Assembly (NCBI GenBank): GCA_017303635.1
Contig: JAFLCG010000002.1
Location: forward strand, 282,918-346,917
Direction of reading: 5' to 3'
DNA: 64,000 bases
Source of the DNA: Anaerolineae bacterium
GTDB taxonomy: Bacteria > Chloroflexota > Anaerolineae > Aggregatilineales > Phototrophicaceae
The notes beneath the pieces were generated by a model that made no database searches, was not told the DNA's origin, and saw only the letters and a program-made list of their open reading frames with translations. Positions within the stretch are counted from its first letter, which is position 1; each line of letters opens with the position of its first letter. The translations under genes and the position numbers were made by a program. Of this stretch, positions 26,216-37,800 are shown piece by piece.

Positions 26216-27825
26216 ATACCCGTTTGAGTGCCTGGTTTCGATCATCTGGCCAGCAAGATCCGCTGTTTCGCCTGCGAAAACGTTATGTTCAGGCGATTTC
26301 GATCCTGATGGCCGTGGCCGCTGGTATTGGAATGGTGGCGCAGCTCTTTAGTGGATCACCCAGCATTGCGACCCCCTTCACATTGATATTTATGGGCGTC
26401 AGCGTAGCTCTGTTCGTCCTTGCGCAGCGCGAGCAGGTGCGACTGGCATCCTTCCTGCTGGTCGGATTACTGGTCGTCGCCACGTTACTGGTCGAATATC
26501 CTTACCTTTTGATCGCCACTCTGGCAGTCATTTCGGCAGCTGCGCTGGTCAATGGGACGGCCTATGGCATAACCAACGCTTTGGTCTTCGGCAAAGGCAC
26601 TGCAGAACTGCTCAAGCAGTGGGGGAGCTTCGACGGTCCGGCACCCTTGACTTTTGGTTACTTCATTCTGGCTTTCATTTCACTCGCCGTTGTGACCATT
26701 GCCACTCGTTACTTTGTCGAACAGGCTGAAGAGCTAGCGGCTTCGTCCGATCAGGATGCACGCTTGATCCGTGCGGTTGCTGAAACCGGACAGGCCATCA
26801 CGCAGGAGCGCGACCGACAGGCCCTGCTTCCGCGAGCTGCCGAACTCATCCGTGACCGATTGGCGCTCAGCCATGTGCAGATTTATCTGGTATCTGACGA
26901 CCGCACCCGGCTAACCCGGGTAGCGACAACTGACCATGCCATCGTTTCCAGCGGGACCAGTTATGCCCTACGGGAACAACCCGCCTTAGCCCAGGTGGTC
27001 ACGCGCGGCGAACCCCTGCTCGTCCATATGGGGGATGATCCAGCCTATAGCAAGCTACTGGCGCTCGACGCCATGACCGGGCTGCTGCTACCGATCATTG
27101 ACAATGACCTCGTATTGGGAGTGCTGGATCTGCAAAGCCGCCGTGTAAATGCCTTCCCCGGCGATGCCGCCCGTACACTGGGCATTATGGCCAGCCTGCT
27201 CGGTACCGCTATGCAAAATGCGATTGCCTTTGAAGAACAGGAACGCCGTCAGAACGAAATTCGCAAATTGTTCCTTGAAGCCGAGACCAACCTACGAGAG
27301 AACCAACGCCTCAACGAGCAGTTATCACGCGAAGGCTGGAACCAGTATCTAAACAACCGATCTGAATCGGCTGGTGTGACCTTGGCTGGAGATCAGATAC
27401 GACCTGACAGCAGTTGGAGCCCAACCCTGGCAAAAGCCAGCCTCAACCGTCAGATCGTCACCGAGCAACGTGGCAACCAACAGGTGATCGCAGTTCCAGT
27501 CACACTGGGCGGCGATGTGATTGGAGCCATTGAAATCGAAAGCAACCAGGACCAGGCTTCACCGGAGGCTTTAGAAACCGTCAAGGCGATTGCCCAACGT
27601 CTGGCAACCAGCGTCGATAAAGCCCGTCTGTTTGAAGAAACCCGTGCGACTGCTGCCCAGGAACAACGCCTGAACGAAATTTCCGCCCGCTACCAAAACG
27701 TCAACAGTGTGGATGATTTGCTCCGTATTACGCTACTTGAACTCAGTGAAACGCTGGGTGCAACCCAGGGGGCCATCCGTTTAGGTCAACCCACATTGGC
27801 TTCTGAAGGTGGGGAGGTATCATGA
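26212..27825 (+). CDS. Multi-TM GAF sensory protein, no output domain
   Basis: 537 aa paralogue of its neighbours. Five to six transmembrane helices lie within residues 20-180 (SILMAVAAGIGMVAQLF, TLIFMGVSVALFVLA, LLVGLLVVATLL, YFILAFISLAVVTIA). A full GAF lies at about 190-350 (VQIYLVSDD, LGVLDLQSRRVNAF), then a linker, W376-x2-Y, a half-GAF (VIAVPVTLGGDVIGAIEIE) and a tail ending LGATQGAIRLG. Starts and stops overlap on both sides (ATGA), so it is translated as part of the operon. Confidence 0.9.
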   Translation: MNTRLSAWFRSSGQQDPLFRLRKRYVQAISILMAVAAGIGMVAQLFSGSPSIATPFTLIFMGVSVALFVLAQREQVRLASFLLVGLLVVATLLVEYPYLLIATLAVISAAALVNGTAYGITNALVFGKGTAELLKQWGSFDGPAPLTFGYFILAFISLAVVTIATRYFVEQAEELAASSDQDARLIRAVAETGQAITQERDRQALLPRAAELIRDRLALSHVQIYLVSDDRTRLTRVATTDHAIVSSGTSYALREQPALAQVVTRGEPLLVHMGDDPAYSKLLALDAMTGLLLPIIDNDLVLGVLDLQSRRVNAFPGDAARTLGIMASLLGTAMQNAIAFEEQERRQNEIRKLFLEAETNLRENQRLNEQLSREGWNQYLNNRSESAGVTLAGDQIRPDSSWSPTLAKASLNRQIVTEQRGNQQVIAVPVTLGGDVIGAIEIESNQDQASPEALETVKAIAQRLATSVDKARLFEETRATAAQEQRLNEISARYQNVNSVDDLLRITLLELSETLGATQGAIRLGQPTLASEGGEVS

Positions 27826-29537
27826 ATCGTCTGCTCCAATACCTCTTTAGCGTTCAATACCCTTATACCGATCCTGCCCAGCGTCAGCAGGCCCGTTCTA
27901 TTCTGACACTGGTCTGGCTGCAGATGATTGCCCTGCTGGCGCTGGTTATTGCCAACATTCTCTTCCCAGCACAGAGTGTGTTAGGTACGGGCAATGAGTT
28001 CATTCAAATTGGGCTCATCACCAGCCTGTTGATCGCATTTATCATTTACAGTTTTGTCCAGACTGGGCGCAGCCAGGCTGCTGGCTGGCTGCTGATGGGG
28101 TTGATTGTGGTAAGTAACTTTGCCCAGGTGATTGAAGCCAGCCTTGATGCACCAATTGCCATGACACCGGGTAATGTGTTGCTGCTCATCATCCCGCTGG
28201 TTGCAGCGGCTACCCTGACCGGCACACGTGGTTTTGCAGCGATCTTTGTTTTATCGATCGTGCTGCTCTTCTGGCTGGTCGGACGGCGGGCAGGAATGGC
28301 TGAACCGATTACGATTGTCCCGGCGGAACTGGCATTTGCAACGCTCTCCGAAGTTCTGATCGCTTTTTTCACCATTGGCCTCATCCTTATGCTCTATATC
28401 CGGGGAACCCGGCGCGTCCTGACAGAAGGGGTCAGCGAAATCGGACACTGGCACAAGATCGCTGATCTGAATACGCGCCTGGCGCCTATCGAAACGGAAC
28501 CAGAGGCCGTTACCACTTTACTTGAGACGGTGCGCGACAATCTGGGATACAACGCCGGCTGGTTCTATATCACCAACCGAGAAGGTCAGTTCACCCGCTT
28601 GCTAAGGATCAACCTGGGCAAACTGGATATTGTGGAAGGTGATGCGCTTTCGATCACCGCCAACAGCCCGATGGTGGATGCGGTCAAACATCGCCAGATG
28701 GAATTCGCCGATTTAACGGATATGCCCACCCGACGGCGTCACCTGCTGCCGACCAGCCGGGCCAGCGTTTCCGTCCTGGTGCTTTATCAGGGCGATCTGC
28801 TTGGGGTTCTGGATGTTCAGCATACCCAGGCATTCCATCCGGACGACCTGGAAACAATTCAGCAGGTTGCGGTAGCACTGGGGACTGCGCTTGGACGCAT
28901 CCGATTGCTAACCGATCTGCGTCAGAGTGTGCGGGAACAGGAACGTACATCCCAACAACTTCGCACCCAGTTGAGTGATTTGCGCCAGCGTGAAGGGGTT
29001 GGAGTCTCCAATGCCTGGAGCCGTTATCTGGGCGGACGCGGTCAAAAAGCGGTTGGCTTCGACCTGGAAAGCCAGGGGATGAGCCTAACGCCAGCCAGCG
29101 ATTTGCCACCTGCCTTGGCTGAAGCCCTGGCAAACGGCAAAGTGCATGTCCAGGCAACCCCAGAAGGAAATGTCATTAACGTCCCGATCCGCTTCCGCGA
29201 GCAGACCCTGGGAGCGATGTCGTTCACTTTGCCAGCCGGTCAGCAACCGGGTTCACGCCAGTTGGATATGGCTGCGGCAGTGGCAGAACGTTTGGCGTTA
29301 GCGTTGGAAAATACCCGCCTGATTGAACAAACCCAGGCGCAGGCCCAGCGGGAACGCACTGCCAGCGCAGTCAGCACCCGGCTACTTGGTCAAACGGATG
29401 TGCGGCGCTTGCTGGATGAAGCCGCCGATAGCTTTACCCAGGCACTCAACGCCGTTCATACTCGCATCTATATCCGGCCCGGCGTACTCGCCGAACCCGC
29501 CCTGTCTCCTAACCCTGCGGAGGTTCCCGCCTCATGA
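27822..29537 (+). CDS. Six-TM GAF sensory protein, no output domain
   Basis: 571 aa. Six transmembrane helices lie within residues 25-195 (IALLALVIANILF, IGLITSLLIAFIIYSF, LLLIIPLVAAATL, FVLSIVLLFWLV, LIAFFTIGLILMLYI). A full GAF lies at about 215-375 with a less typical core (NAGWFYITNREGQF, LGVLDVQHTQAFHPDDL). W399-x2-Y, a half-GAF (INVPIRFREQTLGAMSF) and a tail ending LNAVHTRIYIRPG follow. It is the most divergent of the membrane paralogues. It overlaps both neighbours by 4 bp. Confidence 0.9.
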   Translation: MNRLLQYLFSVQYPYTDPAQRQQARSILTLVWLQMIALLALVIANILFPAQSVLGTGNEFIQIGLITSLLIAFIIYSFVQTGRSQAAGWLLMGLIVVSNFAQVIEASLDAPIAMTPGNVLLLIIPLVAAATLTGTRGFAAIFVLSIVLLFWLVGRRAGMAEPITIVPAELAFATLSEVLIAFFTIGLILMLYIRGTRRVLTEGVSEIGHWHKIADLNTRLAPIETEPEAVTTLLETVRDNLGYNAGWFYITNREGQFTRLLRINLGKLDIVEGDALSITANSPMVDAVKHRQMEFADLTDMPTRRRHLLPTSRASVSVLVLYQGDLLGVLDVQHTQAFHPDDLETIQQVAVALGTALGRIRLLTDLRQSVREQERTSQQLRTQLSDLRQREGVGVSNAWSRYLGGRGQKAVGFDLESQGMSLTPASDLPPALAEALANGKVHVQATPEGNVINVPIRFREQTLGAMSFTLPAGQQPGSRQLDMAAAVAERLALALENTRLIEQTQAQAQRERTASAVSTRLLGQTDVRRLLDEAADSFTQALNAVHTRIYIRPGVLAEPALSPNPAEVPAS

Positions 29538-31831
29538 AACTGTGGAATCCCCTGGCCTGGCCGATCCCAGTCAAGATAGCTTTCGGGCTCATTCTGGTAA
29601 TGATCACCACTGTGACCATTATTGTACTGGTCGCCCGCAGCAGCTTCCTGGCCTATAACGAACAGGCAATCTACGCTTATTTGCGGGAACGTGGCGATCA
29701 GCAAGTGGCCCAGATCAATACCAGCCTGCGATCGGCGGCACAGGAACTGAATGACTTTGTTGAAGCTCCGTTGAATCAAAGGTTGATCGTGGATGCCCTG
29801 GCCGAGAAGCGCACAGGGACAACCAGCGATCCCGTTGGCGTCTTGTTACGTGGTTTTGTCGGACAAGGGCGCAGCTTCCAACAGGCCTGGATCGTCGCTG
29901 AGGATGGCACGACGCTCTTTAGCTATCGTGTTGGCGGTAGCGATCCAGAACCGATTGATGCGGAGATCAGTCAGGCGGCTTACGAACGCGCAGCGACCAG
30001 CGTCACACTGGGTGCAGAGCAGATCCTCACCGCCCTACCGCTCAGTTATGAAGGAACTACGCCAGTTACGGCTGCGGCCAGCGTTTTCGACTTTGAAGGT
30101 AAATTGCTGGGTTTTCTGATCGTCTTGCTGGATAACAACCATGTCTTTCTGGATTACCTCCAGCCGACAGGCGGTCTTTTTGATACCTTCAACTACCTTG
30201 TAGCCACCGGTACAGAACCCCAGGTGATTACCCAGCTGGATCAGGCTGATCATGCAGCTACTACATCCGTCAATTCTGTTGCTGTCCTTCAGGCTTTCCG
30301 GGGGCAATCGGACGTTGCATCCTACATGACAGGTGTCAACCAGGATGGACCCACCATTGGCTACTATGCGCCCATCGTCAGCCCTTATGATCGCACCACC
30401 ACGCTGTTCGCGTTCATCAAAGAGAACAACCCCAGCAGTGCCAATAACCCGCTGCAGAATATCTTCAGTACTTCGCGGCTCTTTCCCTTGATGATTGGTC
30501 TGATCGCCGTTTTTGGCTTGATGGCACTCTTACTCCACGAAGTTATCACACCACCGATCAAAAATCTGACGCAGGCACTCCAAGGGATGTCCCGTGGCGA
30601 TTTTGATGCACCTGTGCCATCGGCAGGGCGCGGGGACGAAATCGGAGAGATGGGCACAGCGTTCCTCGATATGCGTGCCCAGGTGCGCCTGCTGCTGGAT
30701 AACCTGGAAGCCCGTGTGGCTGCCCGCGCCAGGGACTTCGCCGCTACCCAGGAAATCAGCCGTTTTGCTGCCACCCAGCGCAGTCTGCAAACCCTGCTCG
30801 ATCAGGTCGTGCAGTTGATTGTCGAGCAATTTAGCTCGATTTATCACGCGCAGGTTTTCCTGCTCGATGACGCCGAAGCCTATGCGGTGCTGCGCTCCAG
30901 CACGGGTGAACCCGGCAAACAACTGCTCGCTCGCGGACACAAGCTGGCTGTTGGCAGCGTCAGCATGATCGGGCAGGTGGTGGAACAGGGTCAGACTCTG
31001 GTCAGTCGTGATACAACTGCCAGTGACATTCATCGCAAGAATGAAATTCTGGCAGATACTCGCGCCGAACTCGCTATCCCTCTCCGATTAGGTAGCCAGG
31101 TAATCGGTGCGCTGGACGTACAAAGCAAGCAGCGTGATGCCTTCAGCGCGGACGAAATCCAGGTATTGGAAACCATGGCTGATCAGGTGGCTGTTGCGAT
31201 CGAAAATGCCCGTCTGTATCAGGAATCCATTCGCCGCCTCGAAGAAATCGATGCGCTCAACCGCCGTTCGACCCAGCGTGCCTGGCAGGAATACCTCAAC
31301 TCACAGCGGGCACGGCAGCTCATCAGCGAAGCAGGTCAGTCGTTCAGTACGGATGTATCTGATCTGCGTCAAAGTGCGCTCCAGCGCGGGCAGATTGTGA
31401 CGGGCGAAGTCACCCCCAACCAGACGGTGCCACTGGCAGTCCCAATCATCCTGCGTGGTCAGACCATCGGAGCAGTCGAATGGGAATTCCCGGCAAATGA
31501 CCTGGATGACAACCGGTTGCAATTGGCCCAGGAATTGGCGAATCGCCTGGCCGTCAGCCTGGAAAATGCGCGCCTCTTTGAAGAACGACAGCGCGCCGCT
31601 GAACGTGAGCGGGTGGTCAATAACATTGCAGCCCGCTTGACGCCGCAGACTGATATTGGTGATATTCTGCAAACAGCGGTTCGGGAAATCGGTCAGGCGC
31701 TCCGTTCACCACAGGTCAGCATCCGCCTGCACGATACCAGTGCCCCAGAAGTGAATGGTTCTAACGGGGCCAATAGTAAGAACGGGGTTCATAGCAACAC
31801 GCCAGCGACCCATTCAGTGATGGAGAGTTAG
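29534..31831 (+). CDS. Cache-like sensor, HAMP and GAF protein without kinase domain
   Basis: 765 aa. TM1 is at about 11-33 and an extracytoplasmic, probably double-Cache, domain at about 34-315 (AWIVAEDGTTLFSYRVGG and GKLLGFLIVLLDN strands). TM2 is at about 320-342, followed by HAMP (PPIKNLTQALQGMSRGDF), a full GAF about 400-565 (HAQVFLLDDAEAYAVLRSSTG, SVSMIGQVVEQG, GSQVIGALDVQSKQ), W584-x2-Y, a half-GAF and the tail LRSPQVSIRLHD. The Cache-HAMP arrangement is that of a chemoreceptor or kinase, yet the signalling end is only the shared GAF module. A 31-residue Asn/Ser-rich end follows the tail. 5-bp gap to the giant kinase. Confidence 0.9.
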   Translation: MKLWNPLAWPIPVKIAFGLILVMITTVTIIVLVARSSFLAYNEQAIYAYLRERGDQQVAQINTSLRSAAQELNDFVEAPLNQRLIVDALAEKRTGTTSDPVGVLLRGFVGQGRSFQQAWIVAEDGTTLFSYRVGGSDPEPIDAEISQAAYERAATSVTLGAEQILTALPLSYEGTTPVTAAASVFDFEGKLLGFLIVLLDNNHVFLDYLQPTGGLFDTFNYLVATGTEPQVITQLDQADHAATTSVNSVAVLQAFRGQSDVASYMTGVNQDGPTIGYYAPIVSPYDRTTTLFAFIKENNPSSANNPLQNIFSTSRLFPLMIGLIAVFGLMALLLHEVITPPIKNLTQALQGMSRGDFDAPVPSAGRGDEIGEMGTAFLDMRAQVRLLLDNLEARVAARARDFAATQEISRFAATQRSLQTLLDQVVQLIVEQFSSIYHAQVFLLDDAEAYAVLRSSTGEPGKQLLARGHKLAVGSVSMIGQVVEQGQTLVSRDTTASDIHRKNEILADTRAELAIPLRLGSQVIGALDVQSKQRDAFSADEIQVLETMADQVAVAIENARLYQESIRRLEEIDALNRRSTQRAWQEYLNSQRARQLISEAGQSFSTDVSDLRQSALQRGQIVTGEVTPNQTVPLAVPIILRGQTIGAVEWEFPANDLDDNRLQLAQELANRLAVSLENARLFEERQRAAERERVVNNIAARLTPQTDIGDILQTAVREIGQALRSPQVSIRLHDTSAPEVNGSNGANSKNGVHSNTPATHSVMES

Positions 31832-31836
31832 TCACC

Positions 31837-34800
31837 GTGAATACGAACCTGACGCGGATGAACGCCGCCCCACTTATGCCGATTCAGCAACAGATCTTAC
31901 GCCGCTTGACCCTGTTTGCGATCGGGATTGGCCTGATACTCGCAGTGGTCATCGGCATCTGGCGTTATGCGGATCGATTGGCAAACGTCACTCACCTGCA
32001 AAGTGACTTTCTGGAGGAAGCCTCTACCGACATCCGAAATACATTGGAAGAGGCCAGCGGGATTGCTCAGCGATTGGCAGCCGCGTCTATCACAGAAACC
32101 TTTGCCAACTATGCGGTGAATTTACCGGATGCCACCGGTTTGGCAACCGCCCAGCGGGAATTGTTCACCCTGTTTAATTCCGCCTTGATCGAGCCAGGTT
32201 CGCTTGTCAATCGGGTGCGTTTTATCCAGCCCGATGCGACCGTGTATACCGATCTCACGCGGGTGGGCGGCAGCGCGATTGCCAATCTACGCCCTCAGGT
32301 CGGGCTATTGGCGAGTGATCAAGCCGTCCAGGACATCATACGTGATTTGGAAGGGGTCTCCATTTCCAAACTCGCGAATGCTGAGGCGGATACGGTGCGG
32401 TTTATTGCCCCCGTATTGGACTCCAGCGGTCTGCAGATTAACGGTCTCGTGGAAATTCAGGTTGTGCTTACTAACCTGTCAGAAGAACTCAATCAGTCTG
32501 CACGCACGCTGGGCAGCGAGTGGCTGTTGGTCGATAACGCCAATCAGGTCGTCGTCGGTAGTGATGTTTCCCTGTTCAGGGCTGATTTGATAAACACGCT
32601 GCCTTTAGACAACACATTTGTCCTGTACAACGACGGCTCTCAGACCATTTCCGGTCAGTTGCTCCGCCTCCGACCGGGTAATACCTGGCAGTTATTACTG
32701 CTGGATAAAGACGGGGTGTTCGGCCTGGACTTCTGGGGCAGCATCCTGGGTATCGTTATGGGCATTGTTGCGCTCGTTGGAGGCTTCTTGTGGTTCTTAA
32801 ACCAAACCCTACAAGCGCGCCTGGGTGCACTGGTGACAGCCACTTCGGCAGCACAGCGACTCGCTGCTGGTGAAGAAGCCGGTACATTTGTCAATGCGGC
32901 GGCTGGAAGCGGCGATGAACTCGGCCAATTGATGACGGCCTTTGACCACATCTCGTCCCGTTTTAACCATCTATCTACCCAGATGGAACGACAAATCAGC
33001 CGTCACAGCCGCACACTGACCAGCGCGACTAAAGTCAGCCGCATCACCACCACAGCCACCGATGCGGTGGATCTGTTGGGACGTGCGGTGGATTCGCTGG
33101 TGGACGAATTTAATCTGTATCATGCTCAGATTTATTTGCTGGATGATGTCGGCCTGAGCGTACAACTGATGCACAGTCATGGCGAGATCGGCAAGGCACT
33201 ACTCCAGCGCAGCAATGCCGTAGTGGTTGATCCGACGACGCTGGTAGGGAAGGCGATCACCAGCCAACGTTCGATTGCCATTCTAGACACAGCCGATCCC
33301 ACTCTCAAGCCACCTTATGTCCCCAATCCGCTGCTACCGGAGACGCGCTCGCGGCTGATCATACCGTTGATCGTCGGAGACCAGGTCAGCGGCGTATTAG
33401 ATCTTTACGATAATCAGGTCAATACCTTTGGGCCGGAAGAAGTCCGCCTGTACGAGCTGCTCACTGACCAGATTGCGCTCGCCTTAGCCACGTTGCGCCG
33501 GCTTAAGGACGCGGAAACTCAGATTCAGCAAAAAGACAACCTGAACCGTCAATTCATGCGCCAGTCCTGGGAATCCTATAAAGATGAATCTGGGTTGGAC
33601 AATGCCTACGACTACAATCTGATGCAGGTGCAGCCCACCGATGTGAACGCAGAACCCCAGGAAGGGCGGATCGAAGCCATCAGTGCGCCCATCAGTATTC
33701 GTGGTGAGGTCATTGGCACCATCACTGCGGCGGCCCCGGATGGTCTGTCATTTGCCGAAGGCGACCAGATGATCCTGCGGGCCGTTGCCGATCGGGTAGG
33801 CCTCTCGGTAGAAAACGCCCGCCTCTTCAAACAAACACAGTCCAGCCTGAACTTAACCTCCGTTCTCTATGACCTCAGCCGGACCTTGAATGAGTCGGGT
33901 TCACTCCAGGAAGTCATCGGGGCGGTGATCCGGGCGACCATGCCCGATGCCAGCAGTGGTCAAATCTGGTTATTTGAAGAAGCCTCCTCCAATCAACCGC
34001 TGCAATGGCTCTCGATTGCCGCCTACTGGCCGGAAGAAGGCCGCAAATCAGGCGAAAGCAATGTCCTTGGAACGCGTCTCTATTTGCCTGATTCACCTTT
34101 CTTACAGAGCCTCACACGCGGGCAAGCGCAGGTTTCTACCAACATCTCTGTTGATGAACGACTCGACGACGACCTGCTGTATTTCTGCCGCAGTCTGGAG
34201 ATGAAATCGGCTATCTTTGTCCCAGTGATTGTACGTGGCCAGTGGAAAGGGATGATGACCATCGGCTTTGGTCAGCCCCGTACCTTCACCCGCCAACAGC
34301 TTTCTATTTTCGATGCGCTCATTGACCAGTCTGGTGTAACTATTGATAACCGCTTGCTGGTTGTCCAACAGGAAGCCACCCTCAGCCAGATCGAGCGCTT
34401 GTACACCTCCAGCCGCGAGATCAATCGCTCGCGCAGCGCGGTAGATATGGTGCAGGCGATGCGCGCCTCCATTAAGGACGAGCGCCTGAATATCGAGTTA
34501 GGCTTGTTCGAAGGAGAACCGGATGCGACCGGTTGGCCCACCCGCCTGCGGACGGTCGCGCGGTCCCATGGTAAGGCTATTATCGAAGACGATAGTGTTA
34601 CACCGATCAGCATCCCGGAAGATTCACCACTGCGCCATCGTGAACACCAGACGACTTATACCCCCGGGGCTGAAACACAGGTGAGCGTCAGCTTGCCGCT
34701 CTTTAGTGCCAATCAGCCGATTGCGCTGCTCTCGATCACCAGCCGTCAGTTGATTGACCTGAAACCATCTGACTACGAAATCTTTAACGCGCTGGCCGGT

Positions 34801-37800
34801 CAGATCAGCACGGTGCTGCAAAATCAGCGCCTGTTCCGCGCAGTGGAAGTCGAGCGTGCCTACCTTCGTTCGCTGCTGGAAACGATGCCGGTTGGTATCA
34901 TCGTTCTTGATCCAGCCACCTTTATCCCGCGCCAGGTCAATGAGCAAGCCAATGTACTCTTCGGTCGACCCATTGTCATGGATCAGCCCTTTGAGATTGA
35001 CCACTACAACATTCTACGAACGGGCACCAATGCCCCGTACCCACCAGATGAACTGCCAATCTTCACGGTGTCTCAATTGCAGACCGCTATGTTTGCGGAT
35101 GACATCTCGGTCATCCTGCCGGAGGGCGGCCAGATCGACCTGCTGTTAAATGCCGCGCCCATCTTTGATGCCCAGGGCAAGTTGGATTCAATCCTCGCTG
35201 CCTTCCAGGACATCAGTAACCTGCGTGGTCTGGAAAATGCGCTGCAAGGTAACCTGCGCGAAACAATTGCCCTTTATGAAGCAACCCGCGCCCTCTCCGA
35301 AGCCACCAACATTGATGGTGTGCTGGATGCTTCCCTGGTGCAGCTCAGTTCGCTGGAACCCGCCCAGGGCTTTATCGTCTTGCTGGATGACGAGACGGGG
35401 GATTTCCGCCCCGCCCGCAGCCTCGATCCGGAGGATACATTTAACCTGCCCGGCGAAATCTTCGATCCGGAAATTCTGTTGTACTCCGGTCAAGAGGACA
35501 ACTATAAGCTGGAAAAAGAGGTCCCGGAAAAACTGAGTGGCCGTAACATTCAGGCCTTTGCCAGCGTACCCCTGCGCGCCCGAGATACACTGCTCGGTTG
35601 GATTGTGCTGTCCTACGATCATCCACGTCCCTTCTCGCCAGAAGATGAGCGCTTCCTCACCACGCTGGCGGATAGTGCGGCGGTCGCTATCGACAACCGT
35701 AACCTGTTTGTTCGTACCGAAGTAGCCTATCAGGAAGCGGCCTCGCTCTACGAAACCAGCCGTGCCCTGACCAATTCCAATTCACTGGACGACATTCTCA
35801 CCGCGATTGTCAACCATATGCGACCGCCGCATGTCAATCAGGTCTTTATGGCTATTCCGGTGAACGAAAATGCGGACGGCCAGGTGACCGCGATGCAGGT
35901 CGCTGCCAATTGGCAGGAAAGTGAAGCCGCTGCCGTTGACCTGAGCGGTATCATCCTCCAACCCGATCAATTCCCGGCCTGGGGACCACTAAACACAGCC
36001 GGCATTATGTTGGTCGACGATGCCGAAACCGATTCGCGTTTGACCGAGATGGAGCGGATTGGCTTCATGAGCCTGAATACCCGTTCGGTCGCGCTGCTGC
36101 CACTGCGTACCGGCAACCGCCGTATCGGTACTGTCTGGTTGGGTTCACCCGAACCCTTCCGTCATGGCGAACGCCACATGCGCTTGTATCGTTCCTTTGT
36201 TGAACAAGCTTCGCTCTCGATGGAAGCCACCCGCCTGCTCGACCAGACTGAACGCCGCGCCCGTCAGTTGGCGACCTCGGCACAGGTTGCCCAGATCGCT
36301 AGTTCGATCCTCTCGCTGGATGAACTGCTGCCGCGTCTGGTCGATCTCATCAAGTCCGCATTCGGCTACGACCATGTTCAGATCTTCCTGATGGACGATA
36401 ACGATGAATACGCCGTCCTCCGCGCCAGTACAGGTGAAGCAGGTCAGAAACTGCTCAACCTCAAGCATAAGCTGGCGAAAGGCTCTCGCTCGGTCATCGG
36501 GCAGGTGACCGCCCACGCCGAACCTGCCATCGCGCTCGATACATCCGACGCCCGCTATGTGCACAAACCGAATCCCTATCTGCCCTTTACCCGGTCGGAA
36601 ATGGCGCTCCCGCTGGTGGTCAAGAACACAGTCGTCGGCGCGCTGGACGTGCAATCGAACCAGGCCAACGCCTTCAACGAAGAAGACATCACGGTACTGA
36701 CGACGCTAGCAGCCCAGATTTCCGTTGCGCTGGAAAATGCCCGGCTCTTCACCCAGTCGGAAAGCCGCGCCAAGGATATGAGCTTCCTGTATACGGTCAC
36801 GGCTGCCGCCGCCGCCGCAGGGGATAGTAGTCTCCTCATCTCGCTGCAAAGCGTGTCCAACCTCGTCCGCAACTTCTTTGCCGCCCTGGATGTGACGATC
36901 TACCTCATCGACCGGGCAATGGATGCCGATGGGCTAGAAAAAGTACTGCTGCGACCGGTCGCCCTTTCAGGAACCAGCCAACCGCTTTCCGAAATTGCAG
37001 AAGTCTATCTGGAGGACGAAGTCAACCTGTTGGCCCAGTCCGCCCGTACTCGTGACAGCATCATCACGGGCGATCTCTCTCGTCATGCCGGCTATGTCCC
37101 CATCGCTTCCGATGCGCGCTCGATGGTCGCGGTACCGCTGACCGCCGGTGGGAACATCGTCGGTATCATCAGCATGGAATCGATGGAGATGCACGCCTTC
37201 GGTGAGCAAACTGTCTCGCTGTTGCGTGCCCTCACCAGCACCCTCTCTGCCATCGTCCAGAATGCCCGACTGCTAGAACAGGTACAAAGTCAGAACGAAC
37301 AGCTTCGTGAAGTGGACCGCCTCAAGAGCGAGTTCCTGGCGAATATGTCTCATGAACTCCGCACGCCGCTCAACTCGATCATCGGCTTCAGCCGCGTGAT
37401 CCTGAAAGGCATTGACGGCCCGCTGACCGAGATGCAGGAACAAGACCTCTCCACCATCTACAATTCAGGCACCCACTTGCTCGGCCTCATCAATGACATT
37501 CTCGATCAGGCCAAGATCAGTTCCGGCAAGATGGATCTGCATTTGGATTACTTCGACATGAAGGCCGTCTGCGAAGGGGTCCGCTCCATTGGTATCGGTC
37601 TGGTCAAGGACAAGCCAATTGATCTCCGGCTGGAGGTCGCCAGCGGCCTACCCAAAGCCTTTGGTGACGAATTCCGTACCCGTCAGGTATTGCTCAACCT
37701 GGTATCCAATGCCTCCAAATTCACCCAGACGGGCCATGTCGCCATCCGCGCCTATACTGTCGAAGAAGGCGATTCCCGCCGCCCCATGCTGCGTGTGGAT

